Shown here: piece by piece, positions 45,042-54,598 of the stretch
Position numbering within the stretch: position 1 is the stretch's first letter
Layout: each line of letters begins with the position of its first letter
Source: JACKDW01 sp964621785
GTDB lineage: Bacteria > Myxococcota_A > Polyangia > Nannocystales > Nannocystaceae
Reading direction: 5' to 3'
Assembly: GCA_964621785.1 (NCBI GenBank)
Contig: CAZUPD010000003.1
Location: 62,001 to 126,000 of the forward strand
Length of the DNA: 64,000 nucleotides
Position numbers and translations under genes: made by a program
The notes under the pieces: model-generated
Database searches by the model: none
What the model saw: the letters and a program-made list of their open reading frames with translations, nothing else
What the model was told of the DNA's origin: nothing

Positions 45042-46691
45042 CTACGGGACAAAGACCTCACAGGCTTCGACGTCAAACCCGTCGGGGCAAAGCCCTGTGC
45101 CGAAGATGGATGGATTGTCGCATTCGATGTCAAATTCCCAGGGGCACTCGTCGATGTGGGGCGGGGCCCCTAGGTTGCCATCGACCTTGATCCACTGGCC
45201 CACGTCCCGCAAACTCGCCCACATTTCGGCATCGACTTGGAGCAGGTTCGGGTTGAGGATGATGGTCAGGTTTTCGTCGACCGACTGCAGTGAATCGATC
45301 CCGCCGAGGTGGATGATCGGAACATCGCGGATGTAGAGCGTGTCGGTGAGGTGGGTGAGCGTGCCGATGCCACTGAGGTCGGTGAGATTGGGATTGTTGA
45401 CCAGTTGCAGGTTGTCGGTGACTTGGACGGTTTCGAGGCCGGCGAGTGAGGTCAGCCCCGGGGTGTCCGTGATCGACAGCCTGCCGATTGTCGTCAGGCT
45501 CGGCATTCCGTCGAGGCTCGTGAGCGAGAGGCTGTCTTCGATTTTCAGCTGGCCGATGGTGTGCAAGCTGTCGAGCCCCGAAACATCCGTGAGCGGGCTG
45601 ATGTCGAGAATGTTGAGGTAGTCGGCAACTTCGAGATGGCTCAGACCCGAGAGGTCGCTGAGACCCGGGTTTTTGTGCAACCGCAACCCGCCGGTCTCGA
45701 CGAGCCCCGAGAGCCCGTCGAGCGAGGTCAGGTGTGTACAATCGCTGATCGAGACCATGGCTTCGACAGCCGTGAGTTGTTCGAGGCCAGCGAGGGAAGT
45801 GAGCGGGACACCGTTGAGATAGATCGAGTCGATATGCTCAAACTCGACGAGCGCGGGAAGCTCGGTCAGGCTGGCGTTGCCACTGATTTTGATCGAGAGC
45901 GCAGCGTCGGGGGTCACCTGTTGCAGGCCGGCGAGCGAGGTCAGCGAATCGTTGGATTGGATCCGAAGTTCCGGAAATGCGATCCCTTGGCCGAGGGAGG
46001 TCAGGCCACTGAGTCCCAAAATATTTGTAAGTGCATCGTTGTCGGTCAGCTCGATGCCGCCAGCGCTCTCGAGTCCAATACCGTCGAGGGATTGCAGCTG
46101 GGGATTGTCGGTGATGTGAAGCGACCAGGCCACGACTCGGAGGTTTTGCAGTCCGTCGAGGTCGACGAGTTCGGGGTTTTCGCCGATCGACATGCCCTTC
46201 TCGACGAGCTGCAGACTCGACAGCGGGGTGAGGTCGTGGATATCGGGACCGCTGATGACAAGGCCTCCGGCGATCGTGGAGCAGGTGGCGAACATGTCGA
46301 TGTCTGCCTGGCTTTCGAGGGAAAGGTCGCCGACATAGGTGCCTCCGGGACACTGTGGGTTGGGACCGGAGGTTGTTTCGTCCGTATCACTCGTGTCAGT
46401 GTCGGAATCACTGGAGATGGTATCCGCGGTCTCCGAGTCGCCCGCGGTGGGGAAAGGATCCGTCGTACCCGAGTCGGTCGTCCCCGCAGTGGTTGAGGAA
46501 TCGCTCGAATCCGTGTCGGTCGTACTTGGACCGGTTGTCGAGAGCGCGCTCGAACTCGACGTTTCACCAGTATCGATAGGTCCGGGAATGGTGCACGCGA
46601 TGGGTCCCGCTAGCGGCACATAGAAAGCGACCGTCCACGCGATTGCACTCGGTGACGCGATCGCCGACCACCCGAACCCATGTTGTGACAT
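45042..46691 (-). CDS. Leucine-rich / receptor-L-like repeat lipoprotein
   Basis: 549 residues. Signal peptide with lipobox GPIAC (Cys33), Ser/Thr/Asp linker to about 110, then from about 125 a series of about 22-25-residue repeats with LxSLxGL spacing (for example LTSLDGLSGLVETGGLRLHKN, LTDLSGIGTLTHLTDTLYIRD). These resemble receptor L-domain or LRR beta-helices, as in many Myxococcota surface proteins. A Cys-rich cap (CPWEFDIECDNPSIFGTGLC) ends it. Likely surface-bound ligand recognition. It starts seven bases after the SRPBCC gene stop. Confidence 0.83.
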   Translation of the reverse strand: MSQHGFGWSAIASPSAIAWTVAFYVPLAGPIACTIPGPIDTGETSSSSALSTTGPSTTDTDSSDSSTTAGTTDSGTTDPFPTAGDSETADTISSDSDTDTSDTDETTSGPNPQCPGGTYVGDLSLESQADIDMFATCSTIAGGLVISGPDIHDLTPLSSLQLVEKGMSIGENPELVDLDGLQNLRVVAWSLHITDNPQLQSLDGIGLESAGGIELTDNDALTNILGLSGLTSLGQGIAFPELRIQSNDSLTSLAGLQQVTPDAALSIKISGNASLTELPALVEFEHIDSIYLNGVPLTSLAGLEQLTAVEAMVSISDCTHLTSLDGLSGLVETGGLRLHKNPGLSDLSGLSHLEVADYLNILDISPLTDVSGLDSLHTIGQLKIEDSLSLTSLDGMPSLTTIGRLSITDTPGLTSLAGLETVQVTDNLQLVNNPNLTDLSGIGTLTHLTDTLYIRDVPIIHLGGIDSLQSVDENLTIILNPNLLQVDAEMWASLRDVGQWIKVDGNLGAPPHIDECPWEFDIECDNPSIFGTGLCPDGFDVEACEVFVP

Positions 46692-46698
46692 GTGCGCT

Positions 46699-47151
46699 TT
46701 ATACCACAGATGCGGCTGTCACCCGGTGTCGGTATTGAAACATCGCACGTAGTTTCGGGCGCACCAACACCGGATCGACCCACGTACCGAGCCGGCCCAG
46801 CGGCACTTGATAGGTCACGCGATCGATCAAGCGACAGCGATCGGTACCTAAGTCCTCAAAGACATGTTCATGTCGCCATGCCTTAAAGGGTGAGTGCTCG
46901 GCGACATCGACAAATCCGTGGGGAGGATCAAAGGCGATAATCCGAGCAATCCACGGGCGCCAGATACCCGGGAAGATCCGGGTGCGCATGGTGAGTCGGG
47001 CCCCGAGTCCGTAGGGGTGATCGATGTCGACGAGCTCCATGGCAAACGAAGGAGGCGTCAACGCGGGCAGGGCCGCCACTGGATCGGCGTGGAAGTCCCA
47101 GAGCGCTTGCTGGGAGACCGGGAGGTCGAGGATCCATTCGAGGGTTGGCAC
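46699..47151 (-). CDS. SRPBCC (START-like) ligand-binding protein
   Basis: 150 residues: LEWILDLPVSQQALWDFHAD, later FVDVAEHSPFKAWRHEHVFED and a C-terminal long helix (RPKLRAMFQYRHRV). This helix-grip pattern binds hydrophobic ligands; the subgroup is the cyclase/dehydrase or CoxG-like YfcH-associated type. It precedes the LRR-like lipoprotein gene, seven bases apart, so they are probably co-transcribed though functionally unlike. No signal peptide. Confidence 0.82.
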   Translation of the reverse strand: MPTLEWILDLPVSQQALWDFHADPVAALPALTPPSFAMELVDIDHPYGLGARLTMRTRIFPGIWRPWIARIIAFDPPHGFVDVAEHSPFKAWRHEHVFEDLGTDRCRLIDRVTYQVPLGRLGTWVDPVLVRPKLRAMFQYRHRVTAASVV

Positions 47152-47387
47152 AGCTCCGGTATACCCGAACTTCGCTGGGGCGCACGCACACGGTGTTCCA
47201 AAAAATCCGACTGGCTACGATGCAACAGGTTGTATCATCATCAAATTGAGGTGGAGCACAGTCGCTCGTGCACACGTTGACGATTTCGCTTGTCGATTCG
47301 TCGGTGCAACAACCCTCGACATCCCTCCCCTAGGTGTGTACACTCGAACGCTCGCAGCGCGGGGATATGCCGTTCGCGGGCGCCGAC

Positions 47388-48092
47388 ATGGCTTTAAAAC
47401 CACAAAAGATTGCCATGATTTCCGGCGCCGGTAGAGGTATCGGATGTGCGATTGCCCAGGTCCTTCTCCGCGATGGCTGGTGTTTGAGCCTGGGGATCCA
47501 TCGCGCGTGTGACCCTTCACTCGAGGCCGACGATCGGGTGTTGGCATGTTCCTACGAAGCGCGCAGCTCCGAAAGTGCACACAGCTGGATCGAGCAGACG
47601 CTGCATCGCTTTGGCAGGATCGATGCCCTCGTCAATAACGCAGGTGTGTTGCGTGCACTCGCTTTCACTGGAGATTCGGGGGACGCGGCGCTCGATGAAA
47701 TGTGGGAAGTCAACGCCCGTGGCCCGTGGCAACTGTCGCGCCTCGCGTTTCCCCACCTCGCAAAAACCCGCGGCCGCGTGGTCAATATCGTATCGATTTC
47801 TGGCAAACGAGCGACGGTGCCCAAAGAGGCAGGTTACTGTGTCAGCAAGTTTGCCGCCATGGGGGTCAGCGAGGTCATGCGCGCTGCAGGTGCGCGCGTT
47901 GGGATTGGTGTGACCGCGATCTGTCCCGGTTGGGTCAACAGCGGGATGGTCGAACTCGAGGACGGTGCGCAGGCGGTCCAGCCAGACGATGTTGCGCGGG
48001 CAGTCTCATACGTGCTTGCATTGCCGGGGCGCGTCGTTGTCCCCGAGTTGGTCCTCGACGATCGTCTCGAACATCTGCCTCACGAATCCTGA
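47388..48092 (+). CDS. Short-chain dehydrogenase/reductase (SDR)
   Basis: 234 residues from ATG 47388. Cofactor motif SGAGRGIG, NNAG, active-site Ser in SISG, Tyr-x3-Lys in YCVSK, then CPGWVNSGM. Classical SDR of NADP type likely (basic residue in HRAC). It is 43 bases ahead of the saccharopine-dehydrogenase-like gene and probably forms one operon with it and the phosphotransferase. The substrate is unknown. Confidence 0.88.
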   Translation: MALKPQKIAMISGAGRGIGCAIAQVLLRDGWCLSLGIHRACDPSLEADDRVLACSYEARSSESAHSWIEQTLHRFGRIDALVNNAGVLRALAFTGDSGDAALDEMWEVNARGPWQLSRLAFPHLAKTRGRVVNIVSISGKRATVPKEAGYCVSKFAAMGVSEVMRAAGARVGIGVTAICPGWVNSGMVELEDGAQAVQPDDVARAVSYVLALPGRVVVPELVLDDRLEHLPHES

Positions 48093-48135
48093 CCCGGACC
48101 TCCGGGTCGATCGATGCTTGGAAAGGCGACAGCAA

Positions 48136-49518
48136 TTGAAGAAGCAAATTTTAGTGTTGGGTAATGGCCAGTCCGTGGGTCCCCTGTGTAGCTACTTCGA
48201 GGCCCGTGGATACGCGCTCACGATCGCGGCCCGCAACCCGGAAAAGACCAACCGCCTCGCCGGCGGGACCCTCCATCCGACGGTTGTCAAACTCGATCTC
48301 ACGGATGCGTCGGGGCTGGCCGCACTGGTCGCCAAACATGACCTCGTCGCCAGTTTTGTCCCGGGGGGATGCCAGCTCCCCGTCGTTCAGGCCTGTCTGA
48401 AGACAGGTGTTTCACTGGTCGTATCGTGCCATGCCCACTATTTCAATGCGTTTTCGGGGGGTGTGCAGGCACTCGACGAACAGGCGAAAGCGCGTAGGAT
48501 TGCGGTTGTGTCGGAACTCGGCGTCGACTGTGGGTACTTGGGGATGATGGCTGTCGCCGAACTCGATCGGTTGCGGGCATCGGGCTCGCGAATCGATTCG
48601 CTGGTGTTTCACGCCGGTGTCATCCCGGGCGAGTACGTCAATCCGTTTGACTATGCATTTTTCTGGGCGGCCAAAAAAGCAGCCCTTTCCTACGTTGCAC
48701 CCAAAGCAGGGAAGGCGGATTGGATCCGCGGAGGCGATCGTATCCACGTCGACCGGGACTCCGTCTACGCGCGACCCCGGATGGTGGATGTGCCGGGAGC
48801 CGGAGCCCTCGAAACACACCCCAACCTCGATTCTGGTGCATATCAATACCCGCCGCTATACGGGCTTGAAACCATCGACCATTTTTATCACGGTACCCTG
48901 CGTCACCTCGGGTGGTGCAACGCGCTCAAGGCAATTGTCGCGCTCGGGTTTTACGAGCAATCACCCCGGCCCGATCTGTGCGGGCGTCCGTTTGCCGACG
49001 TGACCCGTGAACTGTGTCAACGCCCTGGCAATGACGTGGTCGCGATCGCTGCCGACAAGCTCGGGTACAACCGCTACGATGATGTCATGCTGCGGCTCGA
49101 GTGGCTCGGGTTGTTTGGCGACACCATGACCTGCGCCGGCCCGGATGCGTCGCCGGCCGAAATGCTCGCACAGTTGATGCTGCAAAAATTCGGGGTACAC
49201 GGCTACAACAGCGGGGTTTGTTCGCGTGTTGTCAGCACGTTTGAAGTCTCCGCGAGCTCGTCCGGCGGTCAGCAGTCCGTGCGCTCGGTGTTTGATACGA
49301 CCGACGATGGGCAGGGGCATTCGGTGGCGACGCGCCTGATTTCGGAGACCACCGCGATCGTCGGTCGTCACATCGTCGACGGTGAATTGCAAAATGTGGT
49401 CGGGTACCACCACCCCTACAAGCGGATGTTTTACACCCCTGTCCTGCGTGAGCAGGCCTCTCAGGGGTTTCGCAATCGCGTGTGGGTCGACGGCAGTGAG
49501 CAGCCACCGGCGTGGTGA
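48136..49518 (+). CDS. Saccharopine dehydrogenase-like oxidoreductase
   Basis: 460 residues if started at TTG 48136 (LKKQILVLGNGQSVGPLCSYF). Rossmann motif LGNGQSVG, then VSCHAHYFNAF and SELGVDCGYLGMMAVAEL, as in saccharopine dehydrogenase and carboxynorspermidine synthase relatives; the C-terminal domain has FYEQSPRPD and YHHPYKRMFYTPV. Earlier in-frame ATG/GTG codons overlap the SDR gene and add non-family sequence, so the TTG with GAAAGG upstream is preferred. It overlaps the following kinase-fold gene by four bases. Predicted reductive condensation or oxidation of an amino-acid adduct; the substrate is not known. Confidence 0.8.
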   Translation: MKKQILVLGNGQSVGPLCSYFEARGYALTIAARNPEKTNRLAGGTLHPTVVKLDLTDASGLAALVAKHDLVASFVPGGCQLPVVQACLKTGVSLVVSCHAHYFNAFSGGVQALDEQAKARRIAVVSELGVDCGYLGMMAVAELDRLRASGSRIDSLVFHAGVIPGEYVNPFDYAFFWAAKKAALSYVAPKAGKADWIRGGDRIHVDRDSVYARPRMVDVPGAGALETHPNLDSGAYQYPPLYGLETIDHFYHGTLRHLGWCNALKAIVALGFYEQSPRPDLCGRPFADVTRELCQRPGNDVVAIAADKLGYNRYDDVMLRLEWLGLFGDTMTCAGPDASPAEMLAQLMLQKFGVHGYNSGVCSRVVSTFEVSASSSGGQQSVRSVFDTTDDGQGHSVATRLISETTAIVGRHIVDGELQNVVGYHHPYKRMFYTPVLREQASQGFRNRVWVDGSEQPPAW

Positions 49519-50465
49519 GTGCACTCGCCGAGAGGGCCCTGCGCGGGTTCGGGGTCGCAGGTGCCGACATTCACGTGGTCGCGGTCGGTGAAAATGCGAT
49601 CTTCAAGGTCGTGTCGGACAGGTCGCGTCCACTGGTCTTGCGCCTGCATCGCAGCCAAGGTCGCGATCGGACGAGCCTCGAAAGTGAGTTGCAGTGGTTG
49701 TGTGCACTGCGACACGCTGCTGCCTGTGTGGTCCCCGAGCCTGTCACTGCGTCGAACGGTCGCCGCTGTCTCGAGGTTGAGGATGACACGTGGCGCTACG
49801 CGACCTTGTTGACGTGGGTCGCGGGGGACCCTTGGGTGTCGACATGCTCGAAAGAACAGGTTTTTCGACTCGGTCGCGCCGTCGCGTCCCTGCATGCGCA
49901 CGCGGTTGCGTGGCAGCCGGGGCCCGCGTTTCGCCGTCCGCGGTTCACCGCGCGGCATGTACTCGGACAGTCGACGCCGCTACCCCTGCAGCGCATTGCA
50001 TCTCATGTCGACCCAGTCGGGGCAGCCGAGCTCGAGCGCGCCGTCGAGTGCAGTGTACAGATGCTCGACCACGCGGCCGAAACTCGCACACAATACGGGC
50101 TACAACACAGTGACCTCCGACCAGAGAACCTGCTCCAAACGCCAGATGGGATCGGTATCATCGATTTCGATGATACGCTCGTTGGACCGTTTGCCTACGA
50201 CATCGTCGTGTGCCTCGAGCCCTACCTCGATCGAGATCCCGAGCAGATCCACCACAGTCCCCTAATTCGGGCGTTTACAGCCGGCTACGCGACGTTTCGC
50301 AAGCCGCCGACCCTGACCGATGCGTTGGTGCGAGCCTGCTATTTTGTCCGCAAACTCGGTGTCTTGTCCTGGTCGCTGCTCCGATTTGGACGCGTCGGCG
50401 ACCGCGACGTTTGCTACCTCGAGCGCGCACGTTCGTTGCTCCTTCGCAGCGAAATCTCAGGCTAG
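49515..50465 (+). CDS. Aminoglycoside-phosphotransferase-fold kinase (APH/HSK2 type)
   Basis: 316 residues from GTG 49515, which overlaps the previous stop (GTGA); an adjacent GTG at 49512 is also possible. Motifs: VGENAIFKV as the nucleotide loop, Lys-strand VLRLHR, catalytic LQHSDLRPENLL and metal IIDFDD. The family phosphorylates homoserine, choline, thiamine or antibiotics. Linked to SDR and saccharopine-dehydrogenase-like genes, it more likely acts on a small metabolite of that pathway than on a drug. Confidence 0.85.
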   Translation: MSALAERALRGFGVAGADIHVVAVGENAIFKVVSDRSRPLVLRLHRSQGRDRTSLESELQWLCALRHAAACVVPEPVTASNGRRCLEVEDDTWRYATLLTWVAGDPWVSTCSKEQVFRLGRAVASLHAHAVAWQPGPAFRRPRFTARHVLGQSTPLPLQRIASHVDPVGAAELERAVECSVQMLDHAAETRTQYGLQHSDLRPENLLQTPDGIGIIDFDDTLVGPFAYDIVVCLEPYLDRDPEQIHHSPLIRAFTAGYATFRKPPTLTDALVRACYFVRKLGVLSWSLLRFGRVGDRDVCYLERARSLLLRSEISG

Positions 50466-50523
50466 GGACGCGAGCGCGCCCCCGTCGAGTTCGGAAATCC
50501 GTGAGGCGCTTGGGTTGTGCGCG

Positions 50524-51732
50524 CTACGGAAGTTGTTCGATCGCTTCACTTGTACAGTCCGGCCCTGCAGTCACCGGATTGCAACGGGCTGGCGTGCCAT
50601 CTGCGAGGTCCATCCAATAGTCGCGATCGGAGACCGGCCCGGGGAAGTCGTCTTTCATCATGTGGATCCCGGCCTCCTTGGCCTCCTCGAATTGGGCGAA
50701 ACAATCGTCGTCGCTCTCATCGGCTCCGCACACATTGGTCGCGGTCAGCATGTGGCGGGCATGGGCCTCGGCGACATCGGAACTGCTGGCCCCGAGTTTG
50801 GCGACTGCCGACCACGGGAGGTCGAACTGATCGGTGTCGGCGCGGGCGAACATCGCCCGGCCGCCCAGGTTGTCATAGCCATATGTATATTCATCGGCAT
50901 GGTCGTCGTCGACGTTGAGCAGGACAAACATCACCTGGCCGCGCAGGTCATCGAGATAGGGCCAACCTTCGTTTTCGAGGGCCGCCCGCACACTCTCGGC
51001 ATCGCCTTGGATATCGTCGGGTGTCAGCAATTCGGCCTCGTCGATGACCGAGCGGATGTCGTCGTCGATCGGGCCCATGTCGTTGATCGGCAACCCCCCG
51101 GTCTCGTCTTTGACCTCGATCCAGACGACGATCGGCATGTGTTCGGGGTGGGCGGTCGACCAGTCTTCAATGACGCCCACGCAGTCGACAAATGTATCGC
51201 AGGTGGTATCCGAGTCGATCACGGTGATGTGGTAGACCTCTAACTCGCTCAGCCCTTGGTGGACGTCGAGTTCAAATGCCCGTACCCCCTGATCGCCGAG
51301 TTGTTGGTCGAGCGGGAGGTGGGAATACTCGTGACTCGAGTCGAACGGGAACGAGGGCTCGAGGTGGTAGCTGTTATGGGTACCTTTGACCTGAACTTCA
51401 TGTAGACGCACCAAATTGGCCGGCGTATCGGTGTCGCTTTCGGTGGTTGGGTCTTCGGTGGTTGGGTCTTCGGTGGTCGGGTCTTCGGTGGTCGGGTCTC
51501 CGGTGGTCGGACCTTCAGTGGTCGGGCCCTGTGTCGCCGTGGTGTCGCTGTCACTCCCGCTCGGGTTCCCGGTTGTCTCGCCATCGGTTTCGCTGCTCGT
51601 CGTATTCGAAGTCGTGTCCGAACCCGTGTCGGTCGTCGATTCCGAACCCGATCCCTCACTGCCTCCATCGTCGGTCTGACAGGCCAACAACAACGCACAG
51701 GCAAAAATTGGAGCGCGAGCAAACGTCACCAT
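50524..51732 (-). CDS. Calcium-dependent phosphoinositide phospholipase C-like lipoprotein
   Basis: 402 residues from ATG 51732. Lipobox ALLLAC (Cys18), acidic linker with tandem PTTED units, then a PLC-like TIM barrel: QVKGTHNSYH (first His), QGVRAFELDVHQG, VVWIEVKD and GQVMFVLLN. This fits the bacterial Ca-dependent PI-PLC family as I know it (PI-PLC1-type Pfam). An enzyme of this type on the cell surface could attack eukaryotic or bacterial inositol lipids, which suits a predatory myxobacterium. The longer frame to 52077 overlaps the divergent gene and lacks a signal peptide. Confidence 0.82.
   Translation of the reverse strand: MVTFARAPIFACALLLACQTDDGGSEGSGSESTTDTGSDTTSNTTSSETDGETTGNPSGSDSDTTATQGPTTEGPTTGDPTTEDPTTEDPTTEDPTTESDTDTPANLVRLHEVQVKGTHNSYHLEPSFPFDSSHEYSHLPLDQQLGDQGVRAFELDVHQGLSELEVYHITVIDSDTTCDTFVDCVGVIEDWSTAHPEHMPIVVWIEVKDETGGLPINDMGPIDDDIRSVIDEAELLTPDDIQGDAESVRAALENEGWPYLDDLRGQVMFVLLNVDDDHADEYTYGYDNLGGRAMFARADTDQFDLPWSAVAKLGASSSDVAEAHARHMLTATNVCGADESDDDCFAQFEEAKEAGIHMMKDDFPGPVSDRDYWMDLADGTPARCNPVTAGPDCTSEAIEQLP
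51441..51530 (-). repeat. 15-bp minisatellite encoding PTTED in the PI-PLC-like gene
   Basis: About six tandem units of GGTGGTCGGGTCTTC/GGTGGTTGGGTCTTC on the + strand, in frame in the lipoprotein linker. The same unit, except for a few silent changes, makes the linker at 31739-31850. Confidence 0.85.
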
Positions 51733-51816
51733 TTGATCACAATTATCACATTTGCGTGACAAAGATTGTGGTGGCTCGGCGCGTGGGTGGTTTTTGAGTT
51801 TGCTACCTTCGCCGCC

Positions 51817-53430
51817 GTGACGACCGCGAAAAAACCCTGGAACAAGCATACGCCCGAAGGTCCGTGGGACACGATTGTGATCGGCTCGGGCATGGGTGGC
51901 ATGACCGCGGCCGCGATGTTGGCGAAGTTGGGGAAACGTGTGCTGGTGCTCGAACAGCACTATGTGCCCGGCGGATTTACCCACATGTTTAAACGCAAGG
52001 GCTGGATCTGGGATGTCGGCGTGCACGCGGTCGGCGAAGTCACCCGCCACAGCCTCACCGGTCGCCTGCTCCACCACCTGACCGACGGAAAATTAGAATG
52101 GGCGAGCTTGGGCCCGGTGTACGAGGAGTTCTATTTTCCCGACGGGTTTGAGCTGCAGTTCCCCGATACGCCCCAGCAGTTTCGCCAAAACCTAGTCGAT
52201 GCATTTCCCGGGGAGGAGGCGGCGATCGATGCCTATCTGCGTCATGTTCGCGATGTCGCGGCGGCCATGAAAACCTACTACCTCGCGCGCTTGAGTTCGG
52301 GAAAGTTGGCGCACCTGAGCGAGAAGTTGCTCGCCCGCAAGGCCCAGGCTTACCTGACTAAACGGACATCTGACGTGTTGGCCGAACTGACCGACAATCC
52401 CAAGTTGCGCACGGTGTTTGCCGCCCAGTGGGGCTACTACGGATCGCCGCCGAGTCGCTCGTCGTTTGCGATGCAGGCGCTGGTCGTCAAACACTTTTTG
52501 CACGGTGCCTATTACCCCAAGGGCGGGGCCCAGGAGATCGCATATGGGTTGCTGGGCGCGGTGGCGAAGGCCGGTGGATGGACGCGGATCCATGCCGATG
52601 TCGCCGAGATTTTGGTCGACGATGGCCGTGCCGTCGGTGTGCGTCTGCGCGATGGCGAGGAGATCCGGGCGCCGCGGATCATCAGTGCCGCGGGTGTGTC
52701 CTCGACGGTCCAGCGGTTGCTGCCCGCGGCGTACCGGCACAAAAACTGGGCCAAAAAAGTCGCCGACCTACGCCCGGCGCCTGCCCATGTGTGTCTGTAC
52801 CTCGGGTTTCGCGGCGATATCCGCACGGCCGGTGCGGGCTCGGCCAACAAGTGGTTTTACAACTCCTGGGATCCCGAGTTCGAGGCGTGGGACATCTCCG
52901 ACCCCGACAACCTCGGCGATGCTCCTGTCCTTTATTGCAGCTTTCCCTCGCTCAAGGATCCCGAGCACGACCCGGGGCCCAAACAGCTCAACACAGGCGA
53001 GGTGGTGACGTTTGTCCCCTGGGATGCGTTTGCCAAGTGGACCGGGACCCGCTGGCAAAAGCGCGGTGACGATTACGACGCGCTCAAGGAAAAGTTGCAA
53101 CAGCATCTACTCGCCCAGTTTCTCAAACGCATGCCCGAGCTCGAACCGATGCTCGACCATGTCGAGCTGTCGACCCCGGTGAGCACCGACCATTTTTGCC
53201 GTCCGCTCAAGGGGTCGATCTACGGGCTCGAGCCGACCCCCGAACGCTTTCAAAATGAACACCTACGCCCGCGGTCGCCGATCCCCGGACTGATGTTCGC
53301 GGGCAGTGAGGTCACGACGGTGGGGGTGATGGGGGCGATGATGGGGGGTGTACTGGCGGCGGTTTCGGCCGAGCCGTGGGCCGCGTTTTCGATGTTGCGC
53401 GGGGTGGTCAACAAAAAGCGGCCCACGTAA
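51817..53430 (+). CDS. FAD-dependent phytoene-desaturase / retinol-saturase-like oxidoreductase
   Basis: 537 residues from GTG 51817. FAD motif VIGSGMGGMTAAAMLAKLG, then VLEQHYVPGGFTHMF, IWDVGVHAVGEV, and a C-terminal GLMFAGSEVTTVGVMGAMMGG. This is the CrtI/RetSat group of carotenoid and retinoid saturases or isomerases. No other carotenoid genes are seen near it. An upstream in-frame codon at 51766 adds a hydrophobic stretch but no better match. Likely acts on a polyprenyl or retinoid-like lipid at the membrane. Confidence 0.85.
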   Translation: MTTAKKPWNKHTPEGPWDTIVIGSGMGGMTAAAMLAKLGKRVLVLEQHYVPGGFTHMFKRKGWIWDVGVHAVGEVTRHSLTGRLLHHLTDGKLEWASLGPVYEEFYFPDGFELQFPDTPQQFRQNLVDAFPGEEAAIDAYLRHVRDVAAAMKTYYLARLSSGKLAHLSEKLLARKAQAYLTKRTSDVLAELTDNPKLRTVFAAQWGYYGSPPSRSSFAMQALVVKHFLHGAYYPKGGAQEIAYGLLGAVAKAGGWTRIHADVAEILVDDGRAVGVRLRDGEEIRAPRIISAAGVSSTVQRLLPAAYRHKNWAKKVADLRPAPAHVCLYLGFRGDIRTAGAGSANKWFYNSWDPEFEAWDISDPDNLGDAPVLYCSFPSLKDPEHDPGPKQLNTGEVVTFVPWDAFAKWTGTRWQKRGDDYDALKEKLQQHLLAQFLKRMPELEPMLDHVELSTPVSTDHFCRPLKGSIYGLEPTPERFQNEHLRPRSPIPGLMFAGSEVTTVGVMGAMMGGVLAAVSAEPWAAFSMLRGVVNKKRPT

Positions 53431-53513
53431 GTCTTCGGTGTGACCGGTCGACATCGAACGGGATGAACACCTGTGGTCTTTACCGGCCGCCGCGAGTGCG
53501 GTACCGATGTGGA

Positions 53514-54527
53514 ATGTCCGAACTCATGCGGCTTTGTCTGCAGGGTCCACCTGACCGCGAGGCTTGGCCGCCTCCGCGGTTGATCGGGCGCTACTACGGC
53601 GGGCGGCCCGGGCCGACGATGGTCGCGTTTGGCGGAATCCACGGCAACGAGCCGGCCGGTGTGCACGCGCTCGCCCGGGTGCTCGATACCTTGGCCAGCT
53701 ACCGCCTCGATATGTGCGGTCAACTGATCGGGCTCGCCGGCAATCGTCAAGGCCTCGCCGCCAACCGCCGCTACCTCGAAGAGGATCTCAATCGGATCTG
53801 GGGGCCGGAGCGGGTCGACGATCCACCGCGGCAATCGGTCGAGGTCGGCGAGCAGGTGGCGATCCGCAAGCTCGTCGACGAGCTCGCCGACGGGGCAGAA
53901 AAACTGGTCCTGCTCGACTTGCACACGATCTCGAGCAACGGCCCGCCGTTTTGCGGGATCATGGACTCGTACCGCAACCGCCAAATGGCCAAGGCCCTAC
54001 CGATCACGACGATTGTCGGACTCGGAGATTATGTCCACGGGGACATGTTGACGCATTTTCACGACCTCGGCGGGCACACATGTGTCTCGGTCGAGGGCGG
54101 ACAACACAACGCACCCGAAACGGTCGATCGGCTCGAGTCCGCGATTTGGATCGTCGCCGGGGCGGCGGGCCTATTTGCCGGTTCTCGGGCCCAGGAGCTT
54201 GTCAAACCCCACCACGAAAGGCTCGCCCGGTCCGCGGCGGGGCTGCCGGGACTGATTCGCAACTGTCACCGCCACCCGGTGGAGGAGGGGGACGGGTTTG
54301 CCATGCGTCCGGGGTTTCAGAACTTTTCTCCGATCGATGCGGGTCAACCCCTCGCCGACAGTCACCAGGGGACGATCGTGGCCCCGTTTTCCGGATTTTT
54401 GGTGATGCCTCTCTATCAACCGGGCGGAACAGACGGTTTTTTCGCCGCCAAACCGGTGTCGAAGGCCCGTCGGGTATGGGCCGATAGCATGCGGGGGCCA
54501 CTTTTTCGCGGCCCTTCGAGCGCATAG
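53514..54527 (+). CDS. Zinc-dependent succinylglutamate desuccinylase/aspartoacylase family protein
   Basis: 337 residues from ATG 53514. GGIHGNEPAG gives the His and Glu zinc ligands and LDLHTIS the third His, the M14-like AstE/AspA pattern; LNRIWG lies between them. The C-terminal part (FAMRPGFQNF ... IVAPFSGFLVMPLY) is the usual beta domain. It cleaves an amide of an N-acyl amino acid or peptide; the exact substrate is open. Stands 83 bases after the RetSat-like gene on the same strand. Confidence 0.85.
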   Translation: MSELMRLCLQGPPDREAWPPPRLIGRYYGGRPGPTMVAFGGIHGNEPAGVHALARVLDTLASYRLDMCGQLIGLAGNRQGLAANRRYLEEDLNRIWGPERVDDPPRQSVEVGEQVAIRKLVDELADGAEKLVLLDLHTISSNGPPFCGIMDSYRNRQMAKALPITTIVGLGDYVHGDMLTHFHDLGGHTCVSVEGGQHNAPETVDRLESAIWIVAGAAGLFAGSRAQELVKPHHERLARSAAGLPGLIRNCHRHPVEEGDGFAMRPGFQNFSPIDAGQPLADSHQGTIVAPFSGFLVMPLYQPGGTDGFFAAKPVSKARRVWADSMRGPLFRGPSSA

Positions 54528-54598
54528 GTCCGAGCATATCCCCAACGCGGGCAATCTTCAGACTGCTATGCTTCCGATGGATAGCGATCGGTAAACCT

